This document shows, one piece after another, positions 1-7,840 of a DNA stretch of 23,156 nt. How positions within the stretch are numbered: position 1 is the first letter of the stretch; each line of letters begins with the position of its first letter. Source of the stretch: an uncultured Anaerococcus sp. (GTDB lineage: Bacteria; Bacillota; Clostridia; Tissierellales; Peptoniphilaceae). Under the pieces are notes generated by a model. The model worked only from the letters and a program-made list of their open reading frames with translations, was not told where the DNA came from and did no database searches. The stretch covers positions 1-23,156 of the forward strand of contig NZ_CALTUX010000031.1 of the NCBI RefSeq assembly GCF_943912825.1, written 5' to 3'. Both the position numbers and the translations under genes were made by a program.

Positions 1-52
1 AAATTATTCCGTGTTTACGGGTTCAGGTCATTAACTAAGAAGAGGAATTATT

Positions 53-487
53 TTATATAAACTTACTCATAATTATTAAATTAGAAGAATTTTTAAATTC
101 TAGGTCGCCATAAAAATGATCGTGATTTTTATCATTTACACTCATTAATTCTATAAGGCCAACATCTTTATCTAGTAATTGCTTTTCTAATTCCTTTATA
201 AAGACTTTTCCTAAGCCCCTATTTTGAAAATCTTTAAATACGACTATTTCTTCTAGCATATAAGATTTTAGGTCATCATATTCTTTTATATAGCCCATTA
301 AAAAGCCTGTATGATATTTTCCATCATTCTGTATAAGACATAGGGAGTCAGGTGTAAGTAAAACTTGTCTTATTCTCTTATAGGCTTTTTCATAGGTCCA
401 AGATCCACCTTCATTTTCATTATAATATTTAACATAAAGACTTGTAATTATATCCAAATCTTTTTCAGTCATACTTATATAATTCAT
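53..487 (-). CDS. GNAT-family N-acetyltransferase
   Basis: A 144-residue protein with the GNAT fold: an N-terminal helix pair, a central strand (about 78-86, LEEIVVFKDF) and the acetyl-CoA pyrophosphate-binding motif A, QNRGLGKV, at residues 88-95, followed by the helix FIKELEKQL. The family transfers an acetyl group from acetyl-CoA to an amine. The acceptor, whether protein, small molecule or antibiotic, cannot be read from the sequence. The ATG lies 7 nt after the smpB stop with no clear Shine-Dalgarno sequence, so translation may be coupled to smpB. A second in-frame ATG six codons in has no better site. It is the last gene of the secG-rnr-smpB run. Family assignment is firm; specific function is unknown. 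Confidence 0.85.
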   Translation of the reverse strand: MNYISMTEKDLDIITSLYVKYYNENEGGSWTYEKAYKRIRQVLLTPDSLCLIQNDGKYHTGFLMGYIKEYDDLKSYMLEEIVVFKDFQNRGLGKVFIKELEKQLLDKDVGLIELMSVNDKNHDHFYGDLEFKNSSNLIIMSKFI

Positions 488-494
488 AAGCTTG

Positions 495-938
495 CTAATA
501 ATTTTTAAGAGCTCTTTCGATTTTTCTCTTATCTTCTTTTTTCTTTAAGCTATCTCTCTTATCATATAATTTCTTTCCCTTAGCTAGGCCTATTTCAAGC
601 TTAATTAGCCCGTCACGCTCATAAACTCTTAGGGGTACTATTGTATATCCTGTCATGGTTTTCTTGCCTATAAGCTTATTTATTTCCTTTTTATGAAGGA
701 GCAATTTCCTAGTACGAGTTGGATCTATATTTTGATCTGTTGCTTGGCTATAAGGGGTAACATGCATGCCATATACAAACATCTCCCCCTTTTTATCTGA
801 AATAAATGATTCTTTAATCGAAACCTTACCTGCCTTTATAGATTTTACTTCACTACCTACAAGGGATAAGCCTGCTTCGTATTTTTCTTCTATAAAATAG
901 TCGTGGTAAGCCTTCTTATTATTGGCTAAAAGTTTCAT
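495..938 (-). CDS. smpB: SsrA-binding protein SmpB
   Basis: 147 residues, the usual length. SmpB binds the tRNA-like domain of tmRNA and brings it to stalled ribosomes for trans-translation. Recognisable family segments are NNKKAYHDYFIEEKYEAG at the N-terminus, GLSLVGSEVKSIKAG, the strand region around YVYGMHVTPY-like FVYGMHVTPYSQ, and the basic C-terminal tail (KKLYDKRDSLKKKEDKRK) that occupies the mRNA channel. The start codon lies inside the end of rnr (20-nt overlap) behind a GGAGG site, indicating translational coupling. The rnr-smpB pairing is a standard Firmicutes arrangement, and both proteins act in ribosome rescue. The tmRNA gene, often next door, is not visible in this window. Confidence 0.97.
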   Translation of the reverse strand: MKLLANNKKAYHDYFIEEKYEAGLSLVGSEVKSIKAGKVSIKESFISDKKGEMFVYGMHVTPYSQATDQNIDPTRTRKLLLHKKEINKLIGKKTMTGYTIVPLRVYERDGLIKLEIGLAKGKKLYDKRDSLKKKEDKRKIERALKNY

Positions 939-3036
939 CTCTTTCCTCCAAATAAAAATCTATATCTTTCTTATTTAGGTCTACATTAGTTACCATTACC
1001 CTTACTTCTTGACCTATTTGGTAATATTTTTTAGTATCGACATTAAAAGCTCTTAGGTTATCTTCTATATATTCGTACCTATCATCAGAAAACTTGTACA
1101 TAAATAGACCTTCAACTGTATTTTCAAGCTCTATGAACATACCAAATTCTGTAATTGAAGATATTCTACCTGTAAATATTTCTCCAATATATTTTTTCAT
1201 GTATTTACATTTATAGAAATCTTCTACTTCTCTTTCAGTTTGCTCACTTCTTTTTTCTGTTATGGAAAGGTGGTCTGCAGCATCTTCTAACCTATTTGTT
1301 AATGATACTTGATTTTTACCCATAAGTTTGTTTTCTATATAAGCCTTTAAGAGTCTGTGGACTATTAGGTCAGGGTACCTCCTAATAGGGGCTGTAAAGT
1401 GGGTATAAAAGCTCGTAGATAGTCCAAAGTGGATATCCCTATAGTTAGCATACTTAGCTTTTTTCATGGTCCTAAGCATCAAAATATTAACGATTTGCTC
1501 TTCTTTTTTTCCTTCTACTTCCTTTAAAATATTTTGGAAGTCTTTTGGGTGAAGTTCTGCTCCCTTTATGTTATAACCCATCGCATTTAACGCCTTTTTA
1601 AAAGCTTCTATTTTTTCATCAGCTGGTTTTTCGTGAATTCTGTATATAAAAGGAAAATCCATATAAGCAAAAAGTGTTGCGACAGTTTCATTTGCAATAA
1701 GCATGAACTCTTCTATCATCTTATTACCTGGACCTCTATCAAGTGCTTCTATATTTAAAACCTTACCTGTCTCTGATACATCTATTTGACTTTCTTCAAA
1801 ATTAAAATCTATAGATCCTCTTTTATTTCTAGCTTCTTTTAAGGTTTTGTGAAGTTTATCAAAGTCACTTAGTTTTTCTTTTAATATTTCATCATCATAT
1901 ACCCCATCTTGGCCTTCTAAAAAGTCGTTTACATCATCATAAACTAGTCTTTTGTCAGATTTAATATATGATTTATAGAATTCATAATCTAAGACCTTGC
2001 CCTTAGGATCTATGGTCATCCTTGCTGTTAGGGTGAGTCTTATTTCACCTGGATTTAGTGAACAAATTCCATTTGATAATTTTTCTGGAAGCATTGGAAT
2101 GACAATATTATAAAGATAGGTAGAATTCCCCCTGTCGTAAGCATCTTTATCAAGGGCTGTCCCCTCTTTAACATAATGACTTACATCTGCTATATGCACA
2201 TATAGGTCGTAATTATCGTCAGATTTTTCTATTGAGATAGCATCATCGAAATCTTTTGAATCCCTTCCGTCAATTGTGACTGTGTAAAGATTCGTTAAGT
2301 CCTTTCTACCTTTAAGTTCATCTGAACCTACTTCATCAGATATATAGAGGATTTCTTTCTTTGTTTGCTTAGAAAATTCTGTAGGAATTTTATTTTGTCT
2401 AATTATTGATAAAACATCAATATTTTTGTCGTTTTTACTGCCGATTATCTCTGTGATTCTTCCTTCAGGATTATTATTTTTGGGATAAGATATTATCTCT
2501 ACTACTACCTTATCCTTATCTTTTGCTCCCTTGGAATATTTTTGATCTACATATATATCATCTGTAAATCCCTTATCAGCAATTACAAAACCAAAACCTT
2601 TATTAGCTTGGTAGGTACCTATGATTTCTTCATTTGCTCTTTCTAAGATTTCTACTACTTGGCCTTCAGCATTTTTGCCATCTTCTTTATCCCTTAGGAT
2701 TTTGATTTTTACCTTATCATTATTATGAGCACCACTTAGTTTATCTTTTGCAATATATACATCATCAAAGTCTTTATTGTCGGATATAAAAAATCCATAT
2801 CCACCTGAAGCTAGTGAGATTGAACCTTTAAGATTAATCTCATCTTCAGTTAATGGCATTATTCTTTTTTTGTTTGAGATACGAATCTTATCATTTCTTT
2901 CTAGATCGTCTACTATGTCCTTAATTCCCTTTTTTGTATACTTATCAGCCTTAAGATAGGTTTCAAGTTCTTTTAGAGTCATTGGTATATAGTCATCATC
3001 ATAGACTAAATTTAGGATTAATTCTTTTATATTCAT
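919..3036 (-). CDS. rnr: Ribonuclease R (RNB-family 3'-5' exoribonuclease)
   Basis: 705 residues. RNase R degrades structured RNA processively from the 3' end and takes part in non-stop mRNA turnover with tmRNA/SmpB. Domain order: N-terminal winged-helix-like region (1-65), two cold-shock-type OB folds (about 68-130 and 137-200), the RNB catalytic domain (about 245-580) and a C-terminal S1 domain (about 618-698). The metal-binding aspartates are visible in DGRDSKDFDDAI (D256, D259, D262, D264, D265). The lysine-rich tail found in the E. coli enzyme is absent and the protein ends shortly after S1. The ATG is preceded by AAGGAGA. The gene follows secG after a hairpin and overlaps smpB. Confidence 0.96.
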   Translation of the reverse strand: MNIKELILNLVYDDDYIPMTLKELETYLKADKYTKKGIKDIVDDLERNDKIRISNKKRIMPLTEDEINLKGSISLASGGYGFFISDNKDFDDVYIAKDKLSGAHNNDKVKIKILRDKEDGKNAEGQVVEILERANEEIIGTYQANKGFGFVIADKGFTDDIYVDQKYSKGAKDKDKVVVEIISYPKNNNPEGRITEIIGSKNDKNIDVLSIIRQNKIPTEFSKQTKKEILYISDEVGSDELKGRKDLTNLYTVTIDGRDSKDFDDAISIEKSDDNYDLYVHIADVSHYVKEGTALDKDAYDRGNSTYLYNIVIPMLPEKLSNGICSLNPGEIRLTLTARMTIDPKGKVLDYEFYKSYIKSDKRLVYDDVNDFLEGQDGVYDDEILKEKLSDFDKLHKTLKEARNKRGSIDFNFEESQIDVSETGKVLNIEALDRGPGNKMIEEFMLIANETVATLFAYMDFPFIYRIHEKPADEKIEAFKKALNAMGYNIKGAELHPKDFQNILKEVEGKKEEQIVNILMLRTMKKAKYANYRDIHFGLSTSFYTHFTAPIRRYPDLIVHRLLKAYIENKLMGKNQVSLTNRLEDAADHLSITEKRSEQTEREVEDFYKCKYMKKYIGEIFTGRISSITEFGMFIELENTVEGLFMYKFSDDRYEYIEDNLRAFNVDTKKYYQIGQEVRVMVTNVDLNKKDIDFYLEERDETFSQ

Positions 3037-3057
3037 AAAATCTCCTTAGGATTTTAA

Positions 3058-3090
3058 TAAAAAAAGAGTCAAATAACTTTGACCCCTCTT
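3058..3090 (-). terminator. Rho-independent terminator after secG
   Basis: Read on the minus strand, the sequence straddling the secG stop codon forms GTCAAA-GTTA-TTTGAC, extended by AAGA/TCTT across a 3-nt GGG bulge, and is followed by a run of T residues. It lies between secG and rnr, so it probably reduces rather than abolishes read-through into rnr-smpB, for which no separate strong promoter is evident in the roughly 50-nt gap. Confidence 0.7.
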
Positions 3091-3316
3091 AGTTTACTGC
3101 TATAAATACTATACTTCCTAAAAATAAAAGTACTCCTCCAAAAATTACAACTTTGTCAAGCATTTCATTTTTTGATTTATGTGCACTTTTACCAAAAACA
3201 TTTGTCTGTGTACCAGATAATGCTCCTAGTCCGTCAGTTTTAGGATCTTGTAGTGTTACTGCAACTATTACAATTACAGATGCAATCATCAATATTACTG
3301 CAAGAAAATTAGACAT
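3089..3316 (-). CDS. secG: Preprotein translocase subunit SecG
   Basis: SecG is the small auxiliary membrane subunit of the SecYEG channel. With the start chosen here the protein has 75 residues, normal for the family: TM1 (about 3-21, FLAVILMIASVIVIVAVT), the conserved loop LQDPKTDGLGALSG, and TM2 (about 55-73). An upstream in-frame ATG at 3334 would add six residues, but GGAGGTG sits between the two ATGs, five bases before the ATG at 3316, so the downstream start is preferred. The gene lies between eno and rnr as in many Firmicutes and has its own promoter-like sequence. Confidence 0.95.
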   Translation of the reverse strand: MSNFLAVILMIASVIVIVAVTLQDPKTDGLGALSGTQTNVFGKSAHKSKNEMLDKVVIFGGVLLFLGSIVFIAVN

Positions 3317-3342
3317 ATAGACACCTCCGTTCATACTTTTTT

Positions 3343-3371
3343 ATGATACCACAAATAGGCTATTTTTTCAA
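3343..3371 (-). promoter_or_regulatory. Putative sigma-A promoter of secG-rnr-smpB
   Basis: On the minus strand TTGAAA (3366-3371) is separated by exactly 17 nt from TATCAT (3343-3348), about 30 nt upstream of the secG ATG. It lies immediately after the eno terminator, where a promoter for the next transcription unit would be expected. The hexamers are close to but not at consensus. Confidence 0.6.
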
Positions 3372-3373
3372 TC

Positions 3374-3414
3374 TTAATTGAAAAAGACTTGCTCAATTTA
3401 TAAGCAAGTCTTTT
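3374..3414 (-). terminator. Rho-independent terminator of the glycolytic operon (after eno)
   Basis: An 11-bp perfect stem (AAAAGACTTGC at 3382-3392 with GCAAGTCTTTT at 3404-3414, plus-strand reading) has an 11-nt loop and is followed on the minus strand by T-rich sequence. It begins a few bases after the eno stop codon and separates the glycolytic genes from secG. Confidence 0.85.
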
Positions 3415-3421
3415 AAAGATA

Positions 3422-4714
3422 TTATTTTAAGTTGTATAAAGCGTCAAGACCTTTAAATCTTGCATCTTCCCAAAGTTCATCTTCAATTCTTAGAAGTTGG
3501 TTGTATTTAGCAACTCTATCTGTTCTTGAAGGTGCACCTGTTTTGATTTGTCCAGCATTTACTGCTACTACAAGGTCAGCTATTGTAACATCTTCTGTTT
3601 CACCTGATCTGTGAGAAACTACTGCTGTATAGCCAGCTTCTTTAGCCATTTCTATAGCGTTTAGTGTTTCTGTTAGAGTACCGATTTGGTTAACTTTGAT
3701 TAGGATTGAGTTTGCAACGCCTTCTGCTATACCTTTTTCAAGTTTGCTTGTGTTTGTTACAAATAGGTCATCACCTACTAGTTGTACTTTCTTGCCAAGT
3801 CTTTCTGTAAGTTTTGCCCAACCTTCCCAGTCATTTTCATCTAGACCATCTTCAATTGAGATGATTGGATATTTGTTAACTAGTTCTTCTAACCAGTCAA
3901 TCATTTCATCTTCAGTTTTTACTGTTCCTTCTCCGTCAAGGTGATATTTACCATCTTCCTTGTTGTAGAATTCAGATGAAGCGCAGTCCATAGCTATATA
4001 AACGTCTTTTCCTGGTTCATATCCAGCTTTTTTGATTGCTTCACAGATGATTTCAAGAGCTTCTTCGTTTGATTTTAGGTTTGGTGCAAATCCACCTTCA
4101 TCACCTACAGCTGTGTTATAGCCTTTGCTAGATAGAACTGATTTTAGGCTGTGGAATACTTCTGTACCCATTTGTAGGGCGTGTGCAAAGCTTTCAGCTC
4201 CTAGTGGGAAAATCATGAATTCTTGGATATCTACTGAGTTATCAGCATGTTCTCCACCATTTAGGATGTTCATCATTGGTGTTGGAAGAAGTTTTGCATT
4301 TGTTCCACCGATATAGTTATATAGTGGCATGCCTAGTTCATCTGCTGCTGCTTTTGCTGCTGCTAGAGATACACCTAAGATTGCGTTAGCTCCGAAGTTT
4401 CCTTTATTTTCTGTTCCATCAAGTTCGATCATTCTGTTATCAATACCGATTTGGTCTGTTACATCATAGATGCCTACTAATTCATCAGCTATTTTGTCAT
4501 TTACATTTTCAACAGCTTTAAGAACTGATTTTCCAAGATAATAATCTTTATCACCATCTCTAAGCTCTACTGCTTCCCATTCACCTGTAGATGCACCTGA
4601 TGGTACTGCTGCACGACCGAAGCCGCCTAGTTCTGTTTCTACTTCAACTTCTACAGTTGGATTTCCTCTTGAGTCAAGGATTTGTCTTGCATATACACTT
4701 GTAATTAAACTCAT
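3422..4714 (-). CDS. eno: Enolase (phosphopyruvate hydratase)
   Basis: 430 residues, full length for bacterial enolase. It dehydrates 2-phosphoglycerate to phosphoenolpyruvate in glycolysis and needs Mg2+. Seen in the sequence: ARQILDSRGNPTVEVE at the N-terminus, the mobile loop VPSGASTGEWEAVELRD, the metal-binding stretch IAMDCASSEF, SIEDGLDENDW, VGDDLFVTN, the catalytic lysine segment ILIKVNQIGTLTE and the signature SHRSGETED. The start is preceded by AAGGAGA. It follows tpiA by 44 nt and is the last glycolytic gene before a strong terminator. The phosphoglycerate mutase gene often found between tpiA and eno is absent. Confidence 0.98.
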   Translation of the reverse strand: MSLITSVYARQILDSRGNPTVEVEVETELGGFGRAAVPSGASTGEWEAVELRDGDKDYYLGKSVLKAVENVNDKIADELVGIYDVTDQIGIDNRMIELDGTENKGNFGANAILGVSLAAAKAAADELGMPLYNYIGGTNAKLLPTPMMNILNGGEHADNSVDIQEFMIFPLGAESFAHALQMGTEVFHSLKSVLSSKGYNTAVGDEGGFAPNLKSNEEALEIICEAIKKAGYEPGKDVYIAMDCASSEFYNKEDGKYHLDGEGTVKTEDEMIDWLEELVNKYPIISIEDGLDENDWEGWAKLTERLGKKVQLVGDDLFVTNTSKLEKGIAEGVANSILIKVNQIGTLTETLNAIEMAKEAGYTAVVSHRSGETEDVTIADLVVAVNAGQIKTGAPSRTDRVAKYNQLLRIEDELWEDARFKGLDALYNLK

Positions 4715-4758
4715 AAATATCTCCTTTTTATATATAATATTTTTAAATATAACTTAAA

Positions 4759-5511
4759 CTATTTTGCAAAATTTACTAAAGCAGCAAAGTCGCTTGCTTT
4801 TAGGCTTGCTCCACCTACTAGGGCTCCATCTATATTTTCTTTAGCCATAAGCTCAACAACATTGTTTGGTTTTACTGATCCACCATATTGGATTCTTACT
4901 TTTTCAGAAGCTTCTTTTCCAAACATATCAGCTATTAGGCTTCTAATATAGCCGCACATTGCATCTGCATCATCACTAGATGCAGTTTTACCTGTTCCTA
5001 TTGCCCAGATTGGTTCATATGCTATGATTACTTTTACTATATCTTCAGCTGAAACATCTTTTAAATCTTTTTCTATCTGAGATTTAACTTTTGCTTCGTG
5101 TTCATTTGCTTCTCTTTCTTCTAAAGTTTCACCACAACAAAGAATTGGTACTAGGTCATGAGCGATAGCAGATTTAACCTTTTTGTTAATTAGGCAATCA
5201 CATTCTTTAAAATATTCACGTCTTTCTGAGTGACCTAAGATTATATATCTTGCTCCGATATCTGTAAGCATTAGTGGAGAAATTTCTCCAGTATATGCAC
5301 CACTTTCTTCGTAGTACATATTTTGTGCACCAAAAGCAACATTAGTACCTGCAAGTTTTTCTTTTGCAATTACTAAGTCTATAGCAGGTGTACAAACTCC
5401 AGCTTCTACATTTTCATCTAGGTCTAAATTTTTGATTTCTTCAAGTAGCTTTTCTGCTTCAGAAACTGTCATATTCATTTTCCAGTTTCCTACTATAACT
5501 GGTTTGCGCAT
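4759..5511 (-). CDS. tpiA: Triosephosphate isomerase
   Basis: 250 residues, the normal length. It interconverts dihydroxyacetone phosphate and glyceraldehyde 3-phosphate. The TIM-barrel hallmarks are all present: GNWKMN with the substrate-binding lysine K11, the electrophilic histidine in GHSERREYF (H94), the catalytic glutamate in AYEPIWAIGTG (E166) followed by the flexible loop, and the phosphate-binding YGGSVKPNN near the C-terminus. It starts 10 nt after pgk behind an AAGGAG-type site, so it is co-transcribed with pgk and eno. Confidence 0.98.
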   Translation of the reverse strand: MRKPVIVGNWKMNMTVSEAEKLLEEIKNLDLDENVEAGVCTPAIDLVIAKEKLAGTNVAFGAQNMYYEESGAYTGEISPLMLTDIGARYIILGHSERREYFKECDCLINKKVKSAIAHDLVPILCCGETLEEREANEHEAKVKSQIEKDLKDVSAEDIVKVIIAYEPIWAIGTGKTASSDDADAMCGYIRSLIADMFGKEASEKVRIQYGGSVKPNNVVELMAKENIDGALVGGASLKASDFAALVNFAK

Positions 5512-5521
5512 TTAAGACTCC

Positions 5522-6718
5522 TTATTTGTTTTCTATTGCTGTTATACCTGGTAGGTCTTTACCTTCTAGGAATTCCAAGCTTGCTCCACCACCAGTAGAT
5601 ACGTGTGTAATCTTATCTTTTAGGCCAGCCATCTCTATAGCTAGAGCACTGTCTCCACCACCTACAATTGTTATTGCATCTGATTCAGCTAGAGCTTGGG
5701 CAACTTTGTTTGTACCATCTGCGAATTCTTTTATTTCAAATACTCCCATTGGTCCGTTCCATACTACTGTTTTTGCTTCTTTAATTTTTGATGCAAATAA
5801 TTCAGCTGTCTTTGGTCCTATATCTAGGGCTTCTTTATCTGCTGGAATATTATCTATATCAACAACTTCTGTATCTACGCCTGCTTCTATCTTATCTGCT
5901 ATTACAACATCAACTGGTAGTAGGATTTCTACGCCATTTGCTTCAGCTTTTTTGATTAATTCTAGAGATAGGTCCATCTTATCTTCTTCAAGAAGTGATT
6001 TTCCTATTTCTTTACCTTGAGCTTTAAGGAAGGTGTAAGCCATACCACCACCGATTAGGATTGTATCTACTTTTGTTATAAGATTTTCTATAACACCAAT
6101 CTTATCTGATACTTTAGCTCCACCAAGGATTGATACAAATGGATGCTCTGGTGCCTCTAGAGCCTTGCCCATTATGTCAATTTCTTTTTCTATTAGAAGA
6201 CCAACAGCTGATGGTAGGATGCTTGCAACTCCAACATTTGAAGCGTGTGCCCTGTGGCTTGTACCAAAGGCATCATTTACATATAGATCAGCAAGTGAAG
6301 CTAATTCTTTTGCGAACTCTTCACCATTTTTTGTTTCTTCTTTTCTATATCTTGTATTTTCTAGTAGGGCAATTTGTCCATCTTCGAGTTTATTAACTTC
6401 TTCTTTTACTTTTTCATCAACTACTACTGGTGATGGTAAAAATTTAAATTTATCGCCATAGACATTTTCTAAGTAATCTGCTACTGGTTTTAATGCGAAT
6501 TCAGGATTTGCCTCTCCCTTTGGTCTACCTAAGTGGCTCATAAGTATAACTTTTGCACCATTTTCTGATAGGTAATCTATAGTAGGCATAGCTGCTTTTA
6601 TTCTTGCATCATCTGCTATTTTACCTTTTTCTTCTTTTGATAAAGGTACGTTGAAGTCTACTCTTACTAAAACTTTTTTACCCTTTACATCTAAGTCTTT
6701 TACTGTTTTTTTATTCAT
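5522..6718 (-). CDS. pgk: Phosphoglycerate kinase
   Basis: 398 residues, full length. It transfers phosphate from 1,3-bisphosphoglycerate to ADP, the first ATP-yielding step of glycolysis. Motifs seen: RVDFNVPLS near the N-terminus, the 3-phosphoglycerate-binding SHLGRP and NTRYRKEET, NDAFGTSHRAHAS, the hinge and nucleotide-binding VSILGGAKVSDKIGV, WNGPMGVFE, GGGDSA and STGGGASLEFLEG at the C-terminus. The ATG is preceded by GAGGTGA. A hairpin with a T-run lies between gap and pgk, so pgk-tpiA-eno levels may depend on read-through from the gap promoter. Confidence 0.98.
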   Translation of the reverse strand: MNKKTVKDLDVKGKKVLVRVDFNVPLSKEEKGKIADDARIKAAMPTIDYLSENGAKVILMSHLGRPKGEANPEFALKPVADYLENVYGDKFKFLPSPVVVDEKVKEEVNKLEDGQIALLENTRYRKEETKNGEEFAKELASLADLYVNDAFGTSHRAHASNVGVASILPSAVGLLIEKEIDIMGKALEAPEHPFVSILGGAKVSDKIGVIENLITKVDTILIGGGMAYTFLKAQGKEIGKSLLEEDKMDLSLELIKKAEANGVEILLPVDVVIADKIEAGVDTEVVDIDNIPADKEALDIGPKTAELFASKIKEAKTVVWNGPMGVFEIKEFADGTNKVAQALAESDAITIVGGGDSALAIEMAGLKDKITHVSTGGGASLEFLEGKDLPGITAIENK

Positions 6719-6729
6719 TATTCACCTCG

Positions 6730-6756
6730 AAAAAAAGGCGAGAGTGTATCCCGCCT
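6730..6756 (-). terminator. Attenuator-like hairpin between gap and pgk
   Basis: On the minus strand an 8-bp stem (AGGCGGGA with TCTCGCCT, one G-U pair) has a 5-nt loop and is followed directly by seven T residues, just before the pgk ribosome binding site. This is an intrinsic-terminator structure inside an operon. It would let gap mRNA accumulate above the downstream genes, with partial read-through feeding pgk-tpiA-eno. Confidence 0.75.
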
Positions 6757-6767
6757 ATTTAATAATC

Positions 6768-7775
6768 TTAAAGATTTGCTAGATAATCAAGTGTTCTAAC
6801 TAGGTTAGATACGTATCCCATTTCGTTATCATACCAAGCTACAGTCTTAACAACTTGTGTTCCGTTTGCTCCTTCAACTATTTTTGTAAGTTGTGAGTCA
6901 AATACAGAACCAGCTGGGTAACCGATAATATCACTTGAAACTATATCATCTGTTTCATATGCAAATGCATCGTTAGAATATTTTTTCATAGCTTCGTTAA
7001 CTTCTTCTACAGTTACTTTCTTTTCAAGAACTGAGTAAAGTTCTGTAACAGAGCCTGTGATTGTTGGAACTCTTAGAGCTGATCCATCAAGGATACCATT
7101 AACTTCAGGAAGTACTTTACCTACTGCTTTAGCTGCACCTGTTGAAGCTGGGATTGTATTTTGAGCTGCTGCTCTTCCGCCTCTAAGGTCTTTTTTAGAA
7201 GCTGGTGTATCTTGGATAGCTTGAGTTGCTGTATATGCGTGAATTGTTGACATTTGTCCTGAAACAAAGCCAAATTCTTTTAATAGTACATTAACCATTG
7301 GTGCTAGACAGTTTGTTGTACAGCTTGCGCCTGAAACTACTGTTTCTGAACCATCAAGTTCTTTATGGTTTACACCAAATACTATAGTTTTCATGTCACC
7401 TTTACCTGGTGCTGAAATAAGAACTTTTTTAGCTCCGGCTTTAAGGTGAGCTTCTGCTTTTTCTTTTTCTGTAAAGAATCCTGTACATTCAAGTACTATA
7501 TCTACGTTTAATTCTCCCCAAGGAAGATCTTCAGGATTTCTTTCTGCAAAAACTTTGATGTCTTTACCATTGATTTTGAAGCCTTCATCTGTTAGTTCAG
7601 CTTCACCATTGAATCTGCCTTGTGCAGTATCATATTTGAAAGCATATAGTAGACCTGCTTTATCAATAAGGTCGTTGATTGCTACAACTTCTATGTTGTC
7701 TTCTACTTCTGCGATTCTTCTTAAGGTAAGACGTCCTATTCTACCAAATCCGTTAATTGCTACTCTTGTTGTCAT
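6768..7775 (-). CDS. gap: Glyceraldehyde-3-phosphate dehydrogenase (NAD-dependent, type I)
   Basis: 335 residues, full length. It oxidises glyceraldehyde 3-phosphate to 1,3-bisphosphoglycerate with NAD+. The Rossmann motif INGFGRIGR is at residues 7-15, the catalytic cysteine is C152 in SGASCTTNCLAP and its histidine partner is H179 in STIHAYT. C-terminal motifs TGSVTELYSVL and WYDNEMGY are intact. The acidic residue D35 in AINDL fits NAD preference. It is the first gene of the glycolytic cluster, with an AGGAGG site (7781-7786) and a near-consensus promoter upstream, suggesting high expression. Confidence 0.98.
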   Translation of the reverse strand: MTTRVAINGFGRIGRLTLRRIAEVEDNIEVVAINDLIDKAGLLYAFKYDTAQGRFNGEAELTDEGFKINGKDIKVFAERNPEDLPWGELNVDIVLECTGFFTEKEKAEAHLKAGAKKVLISAPGKGDMKTIVFGVNHKELDGSETVVSGASCTTNCLAPMVNVLLKEFGFVSGQMSTIHAYTATQAIQDTPASKKDLRGGRAAAQNTIPASTGAAKAVGKVLPEVNGILDGSALRVPTITGSVTELYSVLEKKVTVEEVNEAMKKYSNDAFAYETDDIVSSDIIGYPAGSVFDSQLTKIVEGANGTQVVKTVAWYDNEMGYVSNLVRTLDYLANL

Positions 7776-7805
7776 TATTTCCTCCTAAATTCTTTCTACA
7801 TATTA

Positions 7806-7834
7806 AATATACTGACTTGTTATTTGCTTGTCAA
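7806..7834 (-). promoter_or_regulatory. Sigma-A promoter of the gap-pgk-tpiA-eno cluster
   Basis: On the minus strand a perfect -35 box TTGACA (7829-7834) is spaced exactly 17 nt from TATATT (7806-7811), about 31 nt upstream of the gap ATG. It begins just after the trxB stop codon. This is the strongest promoter match in the window, as expected for abundant glycolytic enzymes. No operator such as a CggR site was recognised. Confidence 0.85.
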
Positions 7835-7840
7835 TATTAT

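Noticed and set aside
1..52. Short stretch after the GNAT gene with a small CCGT/ACGG hairpin and a GGGTTCAGGTC resembling a T-arm, considered as part of a tmRNA or tRNA
   Set aside because: The T-loop does not fit GGTTCRANNCC, no acceptor stem or CCA can be formed, and no tag-peptide sequence is visible. The adjacent smpB made tmRNA worth considering, but nothing supports it within the window.
3317..3334. Upstream ATG of secG
   Set aside because: The GGAGGTG ribosome binding site lies between the two ATGs and serves the downstream one.
5526..6461. Plus-strand open frames opposite pgk, and similar ones opposite eno, trxB, rodA, atpA, miaB and ispH::S1
   Set aside because: They lie wholly antisense to strongly conserved genes, have low-complexity Ser/Leu/Phe-rich translations, lack ribosome binding sites and match no family I recognise.
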